A DNA stretch of 64,000 nucleotides. Origin: Enoplosus armatus. Its lineage: Eukaryota > Chordata > Actinopteri > Centrarchiformes > Enoplosidae. The stretch lies in the NCBI RefSeq assembly GCF_043641665.1, contig NC_092197.1:19349857-19413856 (forward strand), read 5' to 3'. The translations under genes and the position numbers were made by a program. Below the pieces are notes generated by a model. It was not told the origin of the DNA and did not search any database. It worked only from the letters and a program-made list of their open reading frames with translations. Below, piece after piece: positions 41,399-51,780 of the stretch. The first letter of the stretch is position 1, and each line of letters begins with the position of its first letter.

Positions 41399-42368
41399 TT
41401 GGTCAATACTAACCCCTCTGGAGAGGATGAGTCTGCCTACAGGTGGGAGATTGACCACCTGGTGACCTGGTGCAACAGCAACAACCTGGAGCTTAACGCT
41501 TCAAAGACGGTGGAGATGGTTGTTGACTTCAGGAAGAGCGCAGCCCCACCCGCCCCCATCACCCTGTGTGACTCTCCAGTGGACACTGTGGAGTCCTTCC
41601 GTTTCCTGGGCTCCATCATCAGCCAGGACCTCCGGTGGGAGCTGAACATCAGCTCCGTCATCAAGAAAGCCCAACAGAGGATGTACTTCCTGAGGCAGCT
41701 GAGGAAGTTTAACCTGCCACAAAAAAATGCTGGTTCACTTCTACACCGCCATCATAGAGTCCATCCTCACCTCCTCCATCACCGTCTGGTACGCTGCTGC
41801 CTCCACCAAGGACAGACGCAGACTGCAGCGCATCATCCGCTCTGCAGAGAGGGTGATCGGCTGCAACCTCCCATCTCTTCAGGACCTGTACTCCTCCAGG
41901 ACCCCGAGGAGAGCGGGGAAGATCGCTGCCGACCCCTCCCACCCCGGACACCATCTGTTCGACCCCCTCCCCTCTGGCAGGAGGCTGCGGTCCATCAGGA
42001 CCAAAACCTCCCGCCACAAAAACAGTTTCTTCCCCTCTGCAGTCAACCTGACAAACTCTCACTGACCCCCCCCCCCAGAACACAAACACAAGCTATACGT
42101 TATATTAACGTACATCACCCCTGTCCCCCCTGCGTTACATTAACGCACCCACCCCCTACTGGACACTTTATCTGGACACTTTACTTTATTCTGGTCAAAA
42201 CTGCACCGTTTGTTATTTATCTTGTTTTTATTTTTTATTTTTATTCTATTTTACCTTTTATATTCTACTTATTTGTTATCGAATCAATAGCACCTTCAGA
42301 CCACAGCAAATTCCTTGTAATGTATGTTACTTGGCAATAAACAGTTTCTGATTCTGATTCTGATTCTG
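41399..42368 (+). mobile_element. 5'-truncated L2-type LINE, 3' end with frame break
   Basis: The plus strand encodes the C-terminal part of a non-LTR reverse transcriptase: a WCNSNNLELNASKTVEMVVD block, SFRFLGSIISQDLRWE and KKAQQRMYFLRQL. It then continues in another frame with HFYTAIIESILTSSITVWY, CNLPSLQDLY, PSGRRLRSIRTKT and a stop at about 42063-42065. The frame shifts in the A7 run near 41721-41727, so this copy is inactive. The 3' UTR ends in AATAAACAG followed by TTCTGATTCTG repeats, as in fish L2-clade elements. The clade (L2 rather than Rex1) is inferred from the tail. Confidence 0.88.
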
Positions 42369-43097
42369 GATTAAAAGTTTTTAAATCGTGCTGATAATTC
42401 ATTAAAACTACATTAATATCTCAACCCATTCATTTATCCATTCAATTAATGATTTCAGTCCCATTAAGGATATCTTAATGCCTTCCTGGATTCATTTACT
42501 ACAATCTGACAGCCTGAAATAACCTCATCCATCCATTTTCCTGTAGCCTGTGACATGTTTGACATTTATTTTGAAAGCCGGATCGCTCCACTTCCCGTCT
42601 CGCCGAATAAACCTGACTGTTGTAAATGCGGTCCGGCGGGGTCCGTTACGGGACCTGGACCGGGGTCTGGGTCCGAGCGGTGCAGAAAACAGACACCGAC
42701 AGGGTGCGTTCGATTTGTAAACCCCGAACACACAGAAGAACACAGAGAAGGTAAAGGGGCTCGAGCGATCGGCTCGCTGTGTCAAAGTTGAAAGACAAAA
42801 CTAGCACGAGACCGGAAATAAGAAAGATAATGCCCTCACAATTAAAAGCGCTCGCTAAGAAAACAACGCACAAACATATATATGTTCAAACAAAATTCAT
42901 TGATTTCCTTTTAACAATTACGAATTGCAAAGTACAAAGACTTCTCCATTACTCGCAACAACAACAACAACAAAAAAAGTGTTTACGAACAGGTGTTTCT
43001 GTTTTTGTTTTATTTTGAAAATGAAGCTGTATTCCGGTTGGTTTGACAGTGGCAGGCGGCGGCTGAATACACGGGTGGATCACGTGTCGGTGGCTGT

Positions 43098-43108
43098 GTG
43101 CGTGTGTG

Positions 43109-43154
<46 letters not shown>

Positions 43155-43166
43155 CGTGTGTGTGAA
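43098..43166 (+). repeat. (GT)n microsatellite
   Basis: About 35 GT/GC units upstream of the kelch gene, interrupted by CGTG. Confidence 0.9.
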
Positions 43167-44779
43167 TAAAACATGATTTAAAAAAAAAAGAAAAAAAAAA
43201 AAAAGAGTGGTGACGGTGGGAAACGTGACCAGCCGACTTACGTCATCCATCAGCTAGAGACACGACGCGGGGACCGTCTCCCCGCCGCCGCTTTATTAAA
43301 GAACCATTTCCGTTCCCAGTGCGGGATCCTCGTCGTCTCCATCAGCCCTTCTGGTCTGGGGATACTAAGCATGCGCTGGAAATAAAAAAAACAAGGGGCC
43401 ATTTTTGTTATTGAGAGGGAAATAAATCACCTGATGTTTCTAGGGCCTTAATCTACCCAGTGAGGACAAATAATAATGATTTACATGATCTATTTAGTGA
43501 CCTGGACTTTTTTTTGGATCAACATAATAAGGAAACTGATTGTTAGTTCATGTATTTGGCATGAAATTGTTATTATCGTTTGCCAAATTGTTCACAGACA
43601 CAGTTTAGGCACTCGCTTAAGGCTATTATATGAAGTAATGGTGATCTAATGACGTGTTTACTTTCTTTAAACCGAAAAAAACACGCGAATCTTTCCCTAA
43701 ACTTCCGGTCACAGCTATGGGAATGGTTTGCGTCATTTGTTTGCTGTAAACTAAAAAAGTTGAAAAAGGAACTTACTGTAGTTGCAATCGGCAGGAATAG
43801 TGGAAAGGAAAGAGCACCACCTGCGGGGAACTGCGTCAACACAGAATGTAAACACTGACTTTTTATATGGACGGGTTCTTTACCCTGGTCTTTGTCTGGA
43901 GGTCACAGGCTTTTGCCTGAACACACGACCCTTTAATGACTGATAAACGTTTTCTTTCTTTCTTCCTCTCATGAAGTCAGACACGCAACAGCTGCTATTG
44001 TATGTGACTATTGCTGATAATGTTTTTATAAATATATATATATATATATGTGTGTGTTAATTGTTGTAACTAATTCTCAGAATGGGTTTTTTTTTTTCTT
44101 GCTCAAAGCTACAACAACAGCAACCAAGTTTTTGTTCAGCCACTGTCCTGCTCGGCTGCGTTGCCAGGCAACAGTGTCACTTGCAGAGGAAAGTGTAGCT
44201 TACCTGTAAGCTGAGACACAAGAGGACAGCTGTCGGACCGCGAGCTGAGAGGACTCCTCTGTGGCTTCGGTCAAACGACGGCAGAACCGGAAAACACCGA
44301 GAGACGCCAACGTCCCGACAGACACTAAACCTCAACGGGTAGGTTTCATCCCGCTTGCAAACTAGAAAACTTTCTCGCACACCGCTCTTCATTTCGACTG
44401 AAAATGTGGAGCGCCACCTGGAGGTGAAATGGCATCAAAAACGCTGAAGGTTGGCATCCGTCCTCAAGTCAGCACCGGGTGCAGTCAGAAGAAAGGGTTT
44501 GTTGTTTCAGGCAGAGGTGTAAGATGAATGAATCATGCAAAGCTACTGTAGTGGAGTCCCAGAAGAATGAGAACACAGAGCTGGAAATGAGCATCATATG
44601 GGACTTTTTCAAAAAGAAAAAAAAATGTGATGAAGATTGGATGAAATGAGTAGGAATAGTTTAGCTTACCAGCTTTTTAGATATTTAGATGATTAAAAGA
44701 GAAACCAACAGAGGGGGAGCAAAAAAAAAAAAAATCCCTTGTAGAGGAAGTGGTTACTCCTGTGAACAGCTCAGATGGT

Positions 44780-44786
<7 letters not shown>

Positions 44787-44829
<43 letters not shown>

Positions 44830-44838
44830 GTGTGTGAA
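44787..44838 (+). repeat. (GT)n microsatellite in the kelch 5' leader region
   Basis: About 25 GT units ending 20 nt before the kelch start codon at 44858. If transcribed it lies in the 5' UTR. Confidence 0.95.
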
Positions 44839-44857
44839 AGAGACAGCAGGTGTGAAG

Positions 44858-46577
44858 ATGGCATTAGCCAGCGGCCACTGGCTGGAGAAAGAGATGAGGG
44901 GGGAAGCCCCAAGTCCCAGGTGGGTCACGCTGTTTTTGCACCATATTCTCGACCATGTGGCGACGCAAAAACTGCTTTCCAGGATTTGTGTTGGGGGTGA
45001 CGCTGAGAAAAAAAAAAGAAGTTTGGTGGACAGATCCCTCCTCACTGTCCCCGTCTTCTCTCCCAGACACGGTCACTCTTTGGCCGTGGCGGGAAACGTC
45101 GCCTTTCTGTTCGGAGGCGCCTCCAGCGTCAACCGAGAGGTGATGCCCCTTTTTAATTCAGAGAGAGAGATTTGACGAGCAACCTCCACGTTTGACCCGT
45201 GCTGAACGTGTGAGGCCTTCTCTTCTTATTCATTCAGGAGGACGACGAGCCGCTTTACTTCAGCGACTTCTACATGCTGACAGGTACAAATTAAAGATGT
45301 AGTGTTCTAAAGCGAACCCAGGTGTCGTGGCAAAACAATACTACAACAATATATTATATATATTGTCATCGAGCTGAGCCGCTGTGCCTGAAAAGACGAA
45401 ACGATAACCAGAGACTTTGTGGCTGTTTGCAGTTTCTCCCGACGACGTGACGTGGGAGGAGATTCCTCAGAGTGGAGGAGTTCCCTCAGCCAGAGAAGGA
45501 CACACTCTTTGGTAAACTCCAGCGCCGACGTTGCTCGGCATGGATGATGGTTCCCAGTCTTTTTCCCCACCCCCCCCCCCACACACCCACATGCAATTAT
45601 AAAAAAAAGGGAAAAAGATGTAAACTTCTAAAATAACCCTTAAAATGTACCCTTAAAATCAAGAGGGTGCTTTGGCGACCTATGGTGGGGTTAGAGAAGC
45701 TTCCCGTCAGATGTTCATGGGAGGGGCAATTCCAAGCTTCATCCCTAAAAGTGGTCGTGCAGTTGGCTTGTGGTGGTTCCTGTAATGGCTGCCGTGGCTT
45801 TGTCTTGTTTCCTTTTTGCAAGTGTTGTGAAAGGGAAGCTGTATCTGTTCGGAGGAGCGTCCAGCCCCGACGCCGCTGAGTGTCTCCCGGGGGTCCACAG
45901 CTTTGACATAGGTGAGGGTGTTACAGTGGGTGGGAGGATTTGTTTTTGTTTGTTGCTGTCGCTGCTACGTTAAGGAAGAGTGAACTAAACCCAAACACTG
46001 CTGCGATGGTCTTTCCGTTTTTTTCTGACAGTGTCTCTGACCTGGGATTGCTTAGCGATCAGCGGGGTGGCCCCCAGGACCCTTAGGCACAGCTCTGTCG
46101 CCGTCGGAGACAACATCTACGTGTACGGAGGCATTCTGGGAGGGACTCCGACCGACGACCTCGCGGTCTTCAACGCAGGTCCGTACGTCACCGCCATCCT
46201 CGTCCTTCTGCCGTCCCCGCGAAGGACAAATACTGAATACTCTCCGTCCCTGCTGGTCATGCCCCCCCCCCCCCCCCGACCCTCTGTCGGCTTTTACATC
46301 GTCACATTTGTGTGTGTCAGTTTCCTGCATTTGCCTCTCAAACTCTCCCGACTCCCTCTCTGCTCTTTGTCAGTGTCCTCCACCTGGACGCCGGTTAAAA
46401 CCAGCGGGTCGCTGCCTCCCGCCATGTAAGACGCTCGATCTTTAGGGAGGATTTTATGACGGGAGTGTTGCATTGTGGTATATTAACATGCACAGGGGTT
46501 CCTATTGTTCTGGCCACCCAGTGTGTATACATTTGTTGCATCTTATTAACACACACACACACACACACATGTTATTT

Positions 46578-46609
<32 letters not shown>

Positions 46610-49600
46610 GGAGTGGCCAGAGTTTCGCTCTGGTTGGAGATCAGGCGTTCCTGTTCCGATGTTATGAAGCAGGTGGAGACTTCTCTAAAGACCTCCATGT
46701 TCTCAACACAGGTAAACGCAGACCCCCCCCCCCCCCCCCCCCCCCACCGTGAAACACTTTTTACCAGCCAGCAGTGTTCTCTGAATGCCTGTATTTTCAT
46801 CGTTAAAGATCCCCCTCCAGACACGTGTATAAATCGCTCTACATGTTCTTTTCACACACACACACACACAAAAAAAAAAAAAAAAAGCTCAATTATCTTG
46901 TTAAAATCTTTGAAACGACATCTTCTCCTTCCCTAAAGATCCAGAGTCTTCCAGCAGATGAATGTGAAAACATCCTTCTGGTGTCAAACTCTGCACTAGA
47001 CATCATTCTGCACGGTGACGTTTAAACATTTCAACTACAGGAACAAGAGGAAAAAAAACGGTGCTTCTTCAGTGGAGGGGGACTTTAACGTCAGGTCACT
47101 GCACGATTGCGCGAGTACAAACGACTGTGAGTGGAAATCAGTCAGGAGCCCCGTTTGTGTGAAATTGCGTTTCTCCCGCTTTTAGAGAACTTGGTGTGGC
47201 AGAAATGGGAGGTGAAGGGGGAGTCTCCCGCAGCCTGCAGTGGACAAACACTGACTGCACACCATGATAAAGTACACACCCACACACACACACACACATG
47301 CACACACACACACGTGCACACACACTGGTTTATTGCAATTTGAAGAAATGTTGAGATAGCCCTTATTGAAATCACTATGCCCTAAAATTCACTAATTCGC
47401 TGTTCTTTGTTGTTTTCGATGGCACTGAATGTTCACGTTGTTTCCCTGCGTTTAACCACCCCCCCCCCCCCCCCCCTCCCCCGTGGAGGACGTCTACCTG
47501 TTCGGTGGCAAAAGCACAAATGCGGACGGCACGGTGGCGTGCTCCAATGAAATCCATAAGCTCAGCATTGGTGGGTGAGACCCACGCACGACGAACCGAC
47601 GGGTTGAGCGCGTGAGCCATGCCTTGTGTTCCTCAAACCTTTCTCTCTGTGCCCCTCTAAGCCAAGATGAAGTGGAAGGTCCCTCTGTACGTCGGGATCC
47701 CCCCGGCCCGTCGCCACGGACACACCGCCTTCATCCTCCACAGCCACGTCAGTGTGCCGCCAAAGATCCAATGCGTTCCCGCACGTTTTTTTTTTTTTGT
47801 CACGCCTCGCGATGTCTAACCGACTCGTTTTGTCTCCGTGTGCGTTGGGGTCTTTGGTCGGCAGCTGTACGTATTTGGAGGGAAGAATGAGGAGCAGGAG
47901 TTTAACGACCTGAAGGTGATGAAACTCATCAACCCCTCGGAGAGACAACCAGGTACATGATTCGTTTTTACATTGCAGAATTTACATTCACACTAGGGCC
48001 TGTGTTCGTTTGTCCTGGGGGTGGCGCTAGAGGAAAGGTCACGGGGGGGTCATTCAAATCAAAGGGTCATCCTGCTGGGGAACGTACCGTGAAATGTCAA
48101 TAGGTAGTTTGTGTGCAAGAGTAGCACTCTCGCTTGTACACGTGTAGTTGTTGGGAAGATTGAACCCCCCCCCCCCTTTTTTTCTCCACAGTGATGAAGG
48201 AGATTCTGTCTGAGTTTGGCCTGCAGGGAGTCAGCCACAGGTCAGCAGCTGTGCACGTCTTTCTGTGTCTGCAGTTTCGGCCTCGCGTCGCGCTCTGTTT
48301 GAGTCTCGTCTCTCGGTTTTGACGCTTTTTCTGGTCCCATTCTGGTTTCGCCCCCGTCGACAGCTTCGCTCCCACGAAGGTTCCCAACGTCCGCTACGAG
48401 CTGAGCAAGGGAGCCCCACCCGGCCAGTCAAAGAGCACCACGGGTAATGCGCAGGTGATGACCCCCCCCCCACACACACACACACACACAGAGACAAGGC
48501 AAGACAGGGTGAGAAAAGTGAGCATTATTGTAATGACTTTCCGTTGCGAAACCACATCCTCTGTGTGCATGTGGGTTTTGTAAAGGTGGTGTAAAGTGAT
48601 GGGGTTGCCAAGATGTGGATGACGGGCCCCCCCCCAAAGCTAAATTCAGCCGGGGTCCCGAAAGCATCTGTGCGGGAGGAGGAGTAAAGTCGTAGTAGGA
48701 GCAGGACTGACAGAAGCAGAAGTAGCAGTAGCAGTTGTAGATATAGTAGCACTTTTCTTTTTTTCCACTGTTCTCAACTGGAACTGGTTCTCGACCCCCA
48801 CCCCGAGTAGCAGCAGTAGTAGCACTACTGGCCACAGGTGCAGCAGTAAGGGTGCAGTGGCTCCAGTGGCGCAATCGGTCAGCGCGCGGTACTTATAAGA
48901 CAGTGACCTGCGGAGTGATGCCGAGGTTGTGAGTTCGAGCCTCACCTGGAGCAGGGTTGTTTTGTACAACCCCCCCCCCCCCCCACCCCCGGGGATCAAT
49001 AAGGTATTTCTGATAAGTGGCAGTATAGCAGTAGTCCTGGTAGATGCTGTCTGCGCCCACTGACAGTAACACAGGCCGTCGAACGCCTCCTCCTGCAGGT
49101 GCTTGTCCACAGAGACTTCAGTGTAGTCCGGGATCAGGCCATGAAGATGATCCAGGCGGCCTTCTCTCTGCTGGACCAGGAGTTCCAGAAACTGGATCGG
49201 TACGTTTTTTTGCAAATATAAGTAACATCAGAGCATCTGGCGTGGGCATGCCCACCTTTTGTAAAAGCGACGTCGGCCGCTTTTGAGTGTCCGCGGGACT
49301 GCCGGACTTCTTTCTTCACTTTTTGTTTTTTTCTTCCCCCAGAGAGAAGTCAGAGTTGTCTGAAGCTGCCGCCGCTGCGCGTAGAGAGGAAGAAGCTCAC
49401 AGGGCCCACAGGCGGCAAGAGCAACAGGTTCGTCGCCAGCCTCGCTCCACTGATCTCGACTCACGCCGCCTAAACTGAATATAACGCCGTGTTAAAACGA
49501 GCCCACCTGATACCTGTTTAATCTACGTCTGCCCGGCCTAGTTGACTCTAAACTGCTCTAATCTCATCTCCATGCTAACGCGTTAGTGCTAGCACGTTAG

Positions 49601-49761
49601 CATGGCAAGCATTGTGTTGTTGTTCTGCGGCGTGTGTTGTCAGGAGCTGCAGGAGATGCTGGACAGGCACCGCTCTCAAAACGAGGCGTGGCTCCGGGCG
49701 AGAGCCGAGGAGAACGACCGCGAGAGGAGGGAGCTCTGCAGACTCAGAGTCAGTAGACACG

Positions 49762-49809
<48 letters not shown>

Positions 49810-50226
49810 ACTTTTTTTTTTTATATATATTTCCTGTTGTACAGACGTTGTCTTGTCGCTGTACTGACGCACACAAAGGTCCTCAGGAAGATTTCTTTTA
49901 TGGGACAGGGGGTAGCCTGCACACCGCAGCACCCACCCACCCACCCACCCCATGTTTTTTCGGGCTCGTGAATCTTCTCATTTTCCTGCATTTTCCTGTC
50001 AGTCCATTAGTTCCAAATAATGATCAAGACATGAGTTGATTCTTTTTTTTTTTGTTGTTGGTGGGGGGGACAAACATTAACACTAACTACTTTTCTGTCT
50101 GTCTAATGGGTCTTTCCTCAGGAGGAGGTGTTGCAGGAGCAGGAGAGGCTGAAGGAGGAGCAGAGTAGCATCCAGAAACGCAGCGAACATCTTCTGTCCA
50201 TCATGCAGCAGTTCAAAGGAATGTGA
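44858..50226 (+). CDS. Six-kelch protein with C-terminal coiled coil
   Basis: Eighteen plus-strand exons keep frame and give 508 residues: 44858-44919, 45067-45139, 45238-45283, 45433-45511, 45823-45911, 46032-46178, 46374-46425, 46611-46711, 47186-47271, 47489-47570, 47662-47747, 47865-47952, 48192-48240, 48364-48454, 49099-49199, 49343-49427, 49644-49748 and 50122-50226. Six kelch motifs end at about residues 38, 98, 150, 200, 252 and 307 (HGHSLAVAGNVAFLFGG is the first). Five end in Gly-Gly; the fourth reads Arg-Cys. Residues 378-508 are a charged, Glu/Arg/Gln-rich coiled coil with no BTB or F-box seen. The blade wording resembles Rab9-effector (RABEPK)-type kelch proteins, but those lack this coiled coil. 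The start gives the short MALASGHWLEKEMRGEAPSP leader before blade 1. AATAAA lies at 50416-50421. I cannot assign a gene name. Confidence 0.88.
48860..48953 (+). tRNA. tRNA-Ile(UAU), with a 20-nt intron
   Basis: The acceptor strands GCTCCAG (48860-48866) and CTGGAGC (48946-48952) pair, with discriminator A at 48953. The D arm is GCGCAATCGGTCAGCGC, and the anticodon stem is CGGTA pairing with TGCCG. The anticodon TAT is at 48894-48896, and the T arm contains GTTCGAGCC (box B). The intron is 48898-48917, one base 3' of the anticodon, the standard place. The sequence closely follows vertebrate tRNA-Ile(UAU), whose genes characteristically carry an intron. A TTTT Pol III stop follows at about 48960. 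The gene lies in sense orientation inside intron 14 of the kelch gene. Confidence 0.93.
49765..49808 (+). repeat. (CA)n at the 5' end of kelch intron 17
   Basis: About 20 CA units starting about 16 nt after the exon 17 donor (49749). Confidence 0.95.
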
Positions 50227-50227
50227 G

Positions 50228-50257
50228 ACAGATAGACAGATAGACAGATAGACAGAC

Positions 50258-50298
<41 letters not shown>

Positions 50299-50326
50299 CA
50301 TAGATAGATAGATGGATAGATAGATA
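50228..50326 (+). repeat. (GATA/GACA)n microsatellite in the kelch 3' UTR
   Basis: A tetranucleotide array begins immediately after the stop codon of the kelch gene (TGA at 50224-50226) and runs about 100 nt, GACA/GATA alternating then pure GATA. It would be transcribed into the 3' UTR. Confidence 0.9.
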
Positions 50327-50415
50327 CCTTTGTCTGTTCTGGGTGAGAAGGGGGTTGCCTGGAAAAAAAAAAGGGGAAGTGACAGCTAAATCCTTGAAGG
50401 AATTGCTCTTAATGG

Positions 50416-50421
50416 AATAAA
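50416..50421 (+). promoter_or_regulatory. Polyadenylation signal of the kelch gene
   Basis: A canonical AATAAA 190 nt after the kelch stop codon, downstream of the GATA array. Cleavage site not determined. Confidence 0.55.
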
Positions 50422-51462
50422 AGTAACTTTCCTGAAAGTTAAAATTGTGTGTCTCGTATTGTCGAGCGTACAGCGCACCGCAAAGACGTGACGTGAAAAG
50501 TCCTATGTGTTATCACCAGAAGTCCCGCATTTGTTTGCCTGTTGCGTTTGCGCGTTGTTTTGAGGGTCACCGGCGGGGCGTTGACCCGTTCGACACAGTG
50601 TCTTTAAACAATCCACAATCCACTGAGCTGCAGGCGTGGCTGCAATACTGGTGTCGTGCACGTCGTGTACGCGACCGAACTGCAGAGAGATCACATCAAG
50701 CCAGTACGAGCCGTGTCAGACCGTCAGGAAAAAAAAAAGGCTTTTTCTTTGACGCCGTCCTTCATGATGTCCCCACAGAATACGATCACCCGACTCTGCA
50801 GGCGTCTCTGTTTTTCGGGTTCACTCTTGCGGCTCTCGTCGGTGTTTTGTTTTCAGTCATCCTGCCGGCTGTTTTTTAGAGCGAAATAAGCTCTTAAGAA
50901 AACGACTGAGCGCTCCCTGCCCGGCGGCAAAACAGCAGGCCGGCGAACACAGCGGGGTCAAAATCGGACCCGCGTTCGTCCGGTGGACGCAAACGTGGCT
51001 AACAAGTGAATGAGAGCGTCGCTCGGGATGCGCCAACCAGCAACTGTGCAAACTTCATCACATTTGACTGAAAAATAAAAAAAATATTACATTTTTATTT
51101 ATTAAATGAGCAGTTTTCATTCATCTGATCTGCCATTTGCAACCAGAGCGCTGTCCTGGCTCTGCCTCAAGCTACGTCTGTCCACTGCAGATGCACCATC
51201 CTCAGCCTGCGTGAATAACACTGGTCAACACCAAATTTATTGTTTAAGTTTTTGTAGCTGATTTAGGATGGTTTTGATGCGCTGAATCCAAAAATCACAT
51301 TGGTTTTGCTCAATCAGGTCAACTTTCTGAACTAAGCTACGTATTTGTTTTTTTTGACGTTTTTGTTGCGAAATTCTTTTATATTTCTTGCAATAAACGA
51401 ATTCTGAAGATTTTGCACGTGCCAACTTATGACTAATTGTTTTTGTTTTTTTTATATTACAA

Positions 51463-51780
51463 GTGAATGAAATGGCTTCCACTAGAAGATCTTGCAAAAA
51501 TAAGCCTGACGTATTCTGCTACACCTGCGGTGAACACACCATTGTTCCTAACAGGAATCTAGTCACAAGTTTCATGAAGCGTGCTTACCATGCTTATTTT
51601 GGTATTAAACTTGGTGACCAGGATAAAGCTTGGGCGCCACACATGGTATGCAAGTCATGCACCGAGTATCTGTGTCAGTGGACCAAAGGCAAGAAGAACC
51701 GAAGCAGCCTCAAGTATCCTGATTCAAGATCAGGATACTTGAGGCTGCTTCGGTCTATTATTCAATTTCACAGAAATTGA
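51463..51780 (+). pseudogene. Cys-rich reading frame in a degenerate repeat element
   Basis: A plus-strand frame starting at the ATG at 51472 (in-frame open from 51463) has a basic MASTRRSCKNK leader, then C-Y-T-C, a middle block GIKLGDQDKAWAPHMVC, C-K-S-C and WTKGKKNRSSLKYPD. The two C-x2-C pairs suggest a zinc-binding fold. From memory, similar Cys-rich proteins recur in many copies in arthropod and some fish predicted proteomes and continue with a further C-x2-C segment before the KKNRSSLKYPD-like part. If so, this copy has an internal deletion just before KKNRS. Right after the KYP coding part a perfect fold-back begins. It is probably not functional; the family function is unknown to me. 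Confidence 0.5.
51698..51754. repeat. Perfect 26-bp inverted repeat with 5-nt loop
   Basis: Positions 51698-51723 are the exact reverse complement of 51729-51754, with loop TCAAG at 51724-51728. The left arm is part of the Cys-rich coding frame; the right arm is its inverted copy. Confidence 0.95.

Larger units (their letters stand above)
40309..44857. other. Intergenic region between the divergent mfsd14b and kelch genes
   Basis: It contains the mfsd14b promoter side (about 40309-40600), a hAT-like element, an L2-type LINE fragment, a (GT)n tract at about 43098-43166, a GC-rich CpG-containing stretch near 43200-43340 and the probable 5' UTR of the kelch gene just before 44858. Apart from the retrotransposon remnant no coding sequence was supported. 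Confidence 0.6.

Noticed and set aside
41727..42065. Second open frame as a host gene
   Set aside because: It is the continuation of the L2-type reverse-transcriptase C-terminus after a frame break, not a host gene.
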